Assembly (NCBI GenBank): GCA_002706365.1
Contig: PALM01000042.1
Location: 1-52,090 of the forward strand
Direction of reading: 5' to 3'
DNA: 52,090 bases
DNA from: Flavobacteriales bacterium
GTDB taxonomy: Bacteria > Bacteroidota > Bacteroidia > Flavobacteriales_E > Vicingaceae
Shown here: in pieces, positions 49,006 to 52,090 of the stretch
How positions within the stretch are numbered: the first letter of the stretch is position 1
Layout of the letters: each line of letters opens with the position of its first letter
Notes under the pieces: generated by a model
Seen by the model: only the letters and a program-made list of their open reading frames with translations
The model's database searches: none
What the model was told of the DNA's origin: nothing
Made by a program: the position numbers and the translations under genes

Positions 49006-51795
49006 ATGCCCTCATCTATCGATTCTTTAGATCCCAAGAGCAATATCCTGATCAAGGGAGCTAGAGTGCATAATTTAAAGAACGTCGATATTGCCATACC
49101 CCGCAACCAATTGGTGGTGATCACCGGATTATCGGGTTCGGGCAAATCCTCTCTGGCTTTTAGCACTCTCTATGCTGAAGGACAGCGCAGATATGTGGAA
49201 AGCCTTTCCTCCTATGCCCGTCAATTTCTAGGCAAGGTGGAAAAACCAGACGTAGATTATATCAAAGGCGTTGCCCCGGCAATTGCAATTGAGCAAAAAG
49301 TTAACAGTAGTAATTCCCGTTCAACCGTTGGCACAACTACAGAGATATACGACTATTTAAAGCTTTTGTTTGCCCGATTGGGTCGTACATACTCTCCAAA
49401 AAGCGGAAAAGAAGTCAAAAGAGACCGTCCGGAAGACATTATAAACTATGTACAAGCCTTGCCTACCGATAGTCGGATCTATTTGATCGCAGAAAAAGAT
49501 TGGAAGGCAAAAGACAATCAAAAAGAAGAGCTACAGCTGCTCATTCAGCAAGGTTTTAACCGGATTTGGCTTGATGGAAAGGCCATTTTGATCGAAGATC
49601 TGCTTGAAGCTGATGAATTTCCGGAAAAAATTGCCCTTGTGATCGACAGATTTGTGATGTACGCTGACTTTGAAGAAGAAAGTCGGCTTTTCGATTCAAT
49701 AGAGACGGCATTATATGAAGGCAAGCAGACGTGTAGAGTGATCTCTGAGCTCGAAGGCAAGCAGAAAGACAAATACTTCTCAACTGCTTTTGAGGAAGAG
49801 GGAATTGAATTCATGGAGCCGAGCTTGCATCTTTTTAGCTTTAACAATCCTCTGGGCGCTTGTCCGCGATGTGAAGGCTTTGGAAAGGTCATTGGCATAG
49901 ATGAGGACTTAGTGATCCCAAATAAGTCCTTATCGGTCTATCAAGACGCAATAGCTCCCTGGAAAGGAGAAAAACTATCGGCCTGGAAGCGAAAATTGAT
50001 CAATAATGCAGAAGCTTTTGATTTTCCGGTCCACAAACCAATAATAGAGCTCACAGATGAGCAATATGAGCTTCTGTGGAGTGGAAATAGCCATTTCAAG
50101 GGTTTGGATCAATTCTTTGCGCATTTGAATCGCAAGAGCTATAAGATACAGTATCGAGTAATGCTAGCTCGATATAGAGGTAGAACCACATGTCCTGATT
50201 GCAAGGGTAGCAGACTCAGGAAAGAGAGCAATTGGGTGAAAGTTGGAGGTAAATCCATATCCGACTTGGTGAATCTGCCTATTTACCGCTTGAAGGACTT
50301 CTTTGAAAAGATCGAATTAGATAAAAAGGAAAGGGAGATTGCCAAGCGTTTGCTGATAGAGATCAACAATCGTATTGATTATCTACTGAAGGTTGGGGTG
50401 GGATATTTGAGCTTGAACCGACCGGCAGCTACTCTATCTGGGGGAGAAAGTCAGCGAATCAATCTGGCAACTTCATTGGGAAGTAGTCTGGTGGGATCCA
50501 TGTACATTTTGGATGAACCTAGTATTGGTCTGCATCCCAAAGACACGGAACGACTTATAGATATCTTGAAGTCCTTAAGAGACCTTGGCAATACAGTAAT
50601 TGTGGTGGAACATGATGAAGACATCATCAAAGCTGCAGACACTATAATCGATCTTGGTCCGGAAGCAGGAAGCAATGGAGGGGAATTGGTTTTCCAAGGG
50701 AATATTGAAGAATTAAAGAAGAGTGATACCCTTACTGCGAAATACATTCGACATGAATTGAAGGTAAGTGGACATGAGAAACATCCGCTTTCCAAGAATT
50801 TCATTGAAGTATATGGTGCCAGAGAGAACAACTTAAAGGCTGTTGATGTGAAGTTTCCATTGAATGCCTTGAGTGTGGTAAGTGGCGTGAGTGGGTCTGG
50901 CAAATCATCTTTGATCAAGAAAGTCCTCTACCCTGCCCTTCAAAAGCATTTGGGGGAGTATGGAGAGAAAGGTGGAGCCTTTTTGAAGCTTGATGGGGCC
51001 TTAAAGCAGATCGACGAGGTGCAATTCATCGATCAAAATCCTATTGGTAAGTCGTCTCGTTCCAATCCAGTGACCTATATCAAGGCCTACGACGAAATAC
51101 GCAATTTATTCGCCTCTCAGGGACTTTCTAAGAAAAGAGGGTATAAGCCCTCCTTTTTCTCCTTTAATGTCGACGGTGGCCGCTGTGAGGTCTGTCAGGG
51201 CGAAGGAGAGATCACCGAAGAGATGCAATTCATGGCCGACATCCATTTAACATGTGAAGAATGTGGTGGGAAGCGCTTTAAGGATGAGATCTTAGAGGTG
51301 AGATTCAAGGGAAAATCCATATCGGATGTATTAGAGATGACCGTTGGAGATGCTTTGGAGTTCTTCAATGCACAGGAAGATAGTTCAGCGCATAAAGTTG
51401 CCGACCGCATACAGCCATTGATGGATGTAGGATTATCCTATGTGAAGCTTGGGCAGGCATCCGGCACCTTGAGTGGTGGGGAAGCCCAGAGAATCAAATT
51501 GGCATCTTATTTAGGCAAAGGAGGCAGTAAGAACCACATTCTTTTCATTTTCGACGAGCCCACTACCGGATTGCACTTTCACGACATCAGCAAATTGATG
51601 ATCTCTTTTGACGCATTGATCAAGAAGGGACATAGCATAATTGTGATCGAACACAATCCCGAAGTCATCAAACAAGCGGATTGGCTTATAGATCTTGGTC
51701 CGGAAGGAGGCGAAAAAGGTGGAGAACTGATCTATCAGGGCGAAGTTGAGGGGATCAAGAAGGTGGAGAGGTCGCTTACGGCGGAGTATTTGTAA
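49006..51795 (+). CDS. uvrA: Excinuclease ABC subunit UvrA
   Basis: Damage-recognition ATPase of nucleotide excision repair. The 929-residue protein has two ABC domains: Walker A TGLSGSGKSSLAFSTLYAEG with signature LSGGESQRINLA, then SGVSGSGKSSL with LSGGEAQRIKLA. Zinc sites include CPRCEGFG, CPDCKGSR and the CxxC-x19-CxxC module starting CEVCQGEGEI. The start at 49006 comes from the promoter box. The YLSLNRPAATLSGGES and SLGSSLVGSMYILDEPSIGLHP wording differs from the canonical YLxLDRxxxTLSGGE sequence, so it may be a second UvrA paralogue of the genome. Confidence 0.93.
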   Translation: MPSSIDSLDPKSNILIKGARVHNLKNVDIAIPRNQLVVITGLSGSGKSSLAFSTLYAEGQRRYVESLSSYARQFLGKVEKPDVDYIKGVAPAIAIEQKVNSSNSRSTVGTTTEIYDYLKLLFARLGRTYSPKSGKEVKRDRPEDIINYVQALPTDSRIYLIAEKDWKAKDNQKEELQLLIQQGFNRIWLDGKAILIEDLLEADEFPEKIALVIDRFVMYADFEEESRLFDSIETALYEGKQTCRVISELEGKQKDKYFSTAFEEEGIEFMEPSLHLFSFNNPLGACPRCEGFGKVIGIDEDLVIPNKSLSVYQDAIAPWKGEKLSAWKRKLINNAEAFDFPVHKPIIELTDEQYELLWSGNSHFKGLDQFFAHLNRKSYKIQYRVMLARYRGRTTCPDCKGSRLRKESNWVKVGGKSISDLVNLPIYRLKDFFEKIELDKKEREIAKRLLIEINNRIDYLLKVGVGYLSLNRPAATLSGGESQRINLATSLGSSLVGSMYILDEPSIGLHPKDTERLIDILKSLRDLGNTVIVVEHDEDIIKAADTIIDLGPEAGSNGGELVFQGNIEELKKSDTLTAKYIRHELKVSGHEKHPLSKNFIEVYGARENNLKAVDVKFPLNALSVVSGVSGSGKSSLIKKVLYPALQKHLGEYGEKGGAFLKLDGALKQIDEVQFIDQNPIGKSSRSNPVTYIKAYDEIRNLFASQGLSKKRGYKPSFFSFNVDGGRCEVCQGEGEITEEMQFMADIHLTCEECGGKRFKDEILEVRFKGKSISDVLEMTVGDALEFFNAQEDSSAHKVADRIQPLMDVGLSYVKLGQASGTLSGGEAQRIKLASYLGKGGSKNHILFIFDEPTTGLHFHDISKLMISFDALIKKGHSIIVIEHNPEVIKQADWLIDLGPEGGEKGGELIYQGEVEGIKKVERSLTAEYL

Positions 51796-51796
51796 A

Positions 51797-51859
51797 TCGG
51801 AAATCTGAGATCAGAAATCAGAAATTTCTAAATGTGAGATTTGAAATGTGAAATGTGAA
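51797..51859. repeat. Nine-unit heptamer repeat after uvrA
   Basis: Immediately after the uvrA stop nine 7-mers run without a gap: TCGGAAA, TCTGAGA, TCAGAAA twice, TTTCTAA, ATGTGAG, ATTTGAA and ATGTGAA twice, starting at 51797 and stepping by 7. This is the longest and clearest heptamer array in the window. Confidence 0.75.
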
Positions 51860-51909
51860 AGTGATTTATTATCTCAAAGAGATTTAGGTGAAGAACTGAA
51901 CCGCTGTGT

Positions 51910-51927
51910 CTGCCTGCCGGCAGGCAG
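51910..51927. repeat. 18-bp perfect palindrome (CTGCC/GGCAG)
   Basis: The segment reads ctgcctgcc followed by ggcaggcag. It is GC-rich against an AT-rich gap, and shares the CCTGCC core with the palindromic element at 893-1045, so it probably belongs to the same dispersed family. Confidence 0.65.
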
Positions 51928-51950
51928 GTCGCCGTGGTAAAAAACACAAT

Positions 51951-52061
51951 CCTCCATACTTCGAGCTCCTTGCTCCTAAATTAAAAAGCCGCCTTTTCAA
52001 ATCAGAAATATTCAAATTTGAGATATGGGATCTGGGATAAGGGATCTGACCCCTCGACACT
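51951..52061. repeat. Two further heptamer tracts at the window end
   Basis: CCTCCAT, ACTTCGA, GCTCCTT and GCTCCTA start at 51951, 51958, 51965 and 51972. GGGATCT, GGGATAA, GGGATCT, GACCCCT and CGACACT start at 52027, 52034, 52041, 52048 and 52055. The first tract is related, inverted, to GGAGCTT/GGAGTAT at 4964. The 295-bp stretch 51796-52090 thus holds repeats and one palindrome, and no gene I can support. Confidence 0.65.
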
Positions 52062-52090
52062 TCGGCATCTAGAGTAGAAATGTCATTGTG

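Noticed and set aside
51797-51859. CRISPR array after uvrA
   Set aside because: Units are 7 bp and degenerate, with no 25-40 bp direct repeat or spacers and no cas genes.

Overview
The window is about 52 kb of an AT-rich Bacteroidota chromosome, most likely from the order Flavobacteriales. The placement rests on an lpxC-fabZ fusion gene, a PorX-type regulator (receiver plus PglZ domain) of the type IX secretion system (T9SS), a T9SS C-terminal sorting domain, TlpA-like thioredoxin lipoproteins, a DUF5723 family protein, and at least thirteen exact copies of the Bacteroidota -7 promoter box TAnnTTTG, each just upstream of a gene. I see no rRNA, tRNA, CRISPR array, transposase, integrase or prophage, so this is mostly core genome.

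Layout. 1-5.0 kb: an SDR dehydrogenase, then marC, a putative aminopeptidase, murQ and an unknown gene, with repeat-rich gaps. 4.5-8.3 kb (minus): porX-tsaE-alanine dehydrogenase-like operon and a small DUF4258-like membrane protein. 8.35-16.3 kb (plus): HD phosphohydrolase, lpxD, lpxC-fabZ, lpxA, an ABC ATPase, efp, a second lpxD-like gene and an RsbU-like phosphatase. 16.3-21.2 kb (minus): a Wzy/Wzz/Wzz/Wzx-type polysaccharide operon, flanked by a methyltransferase, a glycosyltransferase and rnhB on the plus strand. 23.9-26.9 kb: an unknown lipoprotein paired with a DUF5723 protein. 27-28.9 kb (minus): Nif3-like protein and a zinc-ribbon coiled-coil protein. 29-34.2 kb (plus): lpxK, purine nucleoside phosphorylase, gatB, TlpA-like lipoprotein, lpxH. 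34.4-36.2 kb: a very small T9SS cargo protein next to a tail-fibre (S74 chaperone) protein. 36.2-37.4 kb (minus): gapA and rpmH. 37.5-44.6 kb: MsbA-like exporter, prmC, ribD, EamA transporter, YigZ, ABC-F ATPase. 44.6-48.8 kb: TPR lipoprotein, recA, bcp, nth, a 69-residue orphan and an ECF sigma factor. 49-51.8 kb: uvrA.

Functionally the window is dominated by envelope construction: lpxA, lpxC-fabZ, two lpxD, lpxH, lpxK and an MsbA-like flippase make and move lipid A; the wz-like operon and its glycosyltransferase supply polysaccharide; murQ recycles muropeptides; PorX, an ECF sigma factor and a T9SS cargo protein point to type IX secretion. A second theme is DNA repair (recA, nth, uvrA, rnhB) and a third is translation (efp, gatB, prmC, tsaE, rpmH, ABC-F).

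The most unusual signal is non-coding: several intergenic gaps (51-92, 1056-1090, 4230-4262, about 4962-5040, 51797-51859, 51951-51978, 52027-52061) hold different degenerate sequences that all keep a strict 7-bp period. Other highlights are start codons only 4-7 nt behind TAnnTTTG boxes (probable leaderless mRNAs), a recA terminator interlocked with the next gene's promoter, an endonuclease III that has lost its iron-sulfur ligands, and an alanine-dehydrogenase-like enzyme without the usual catalytic histidine.
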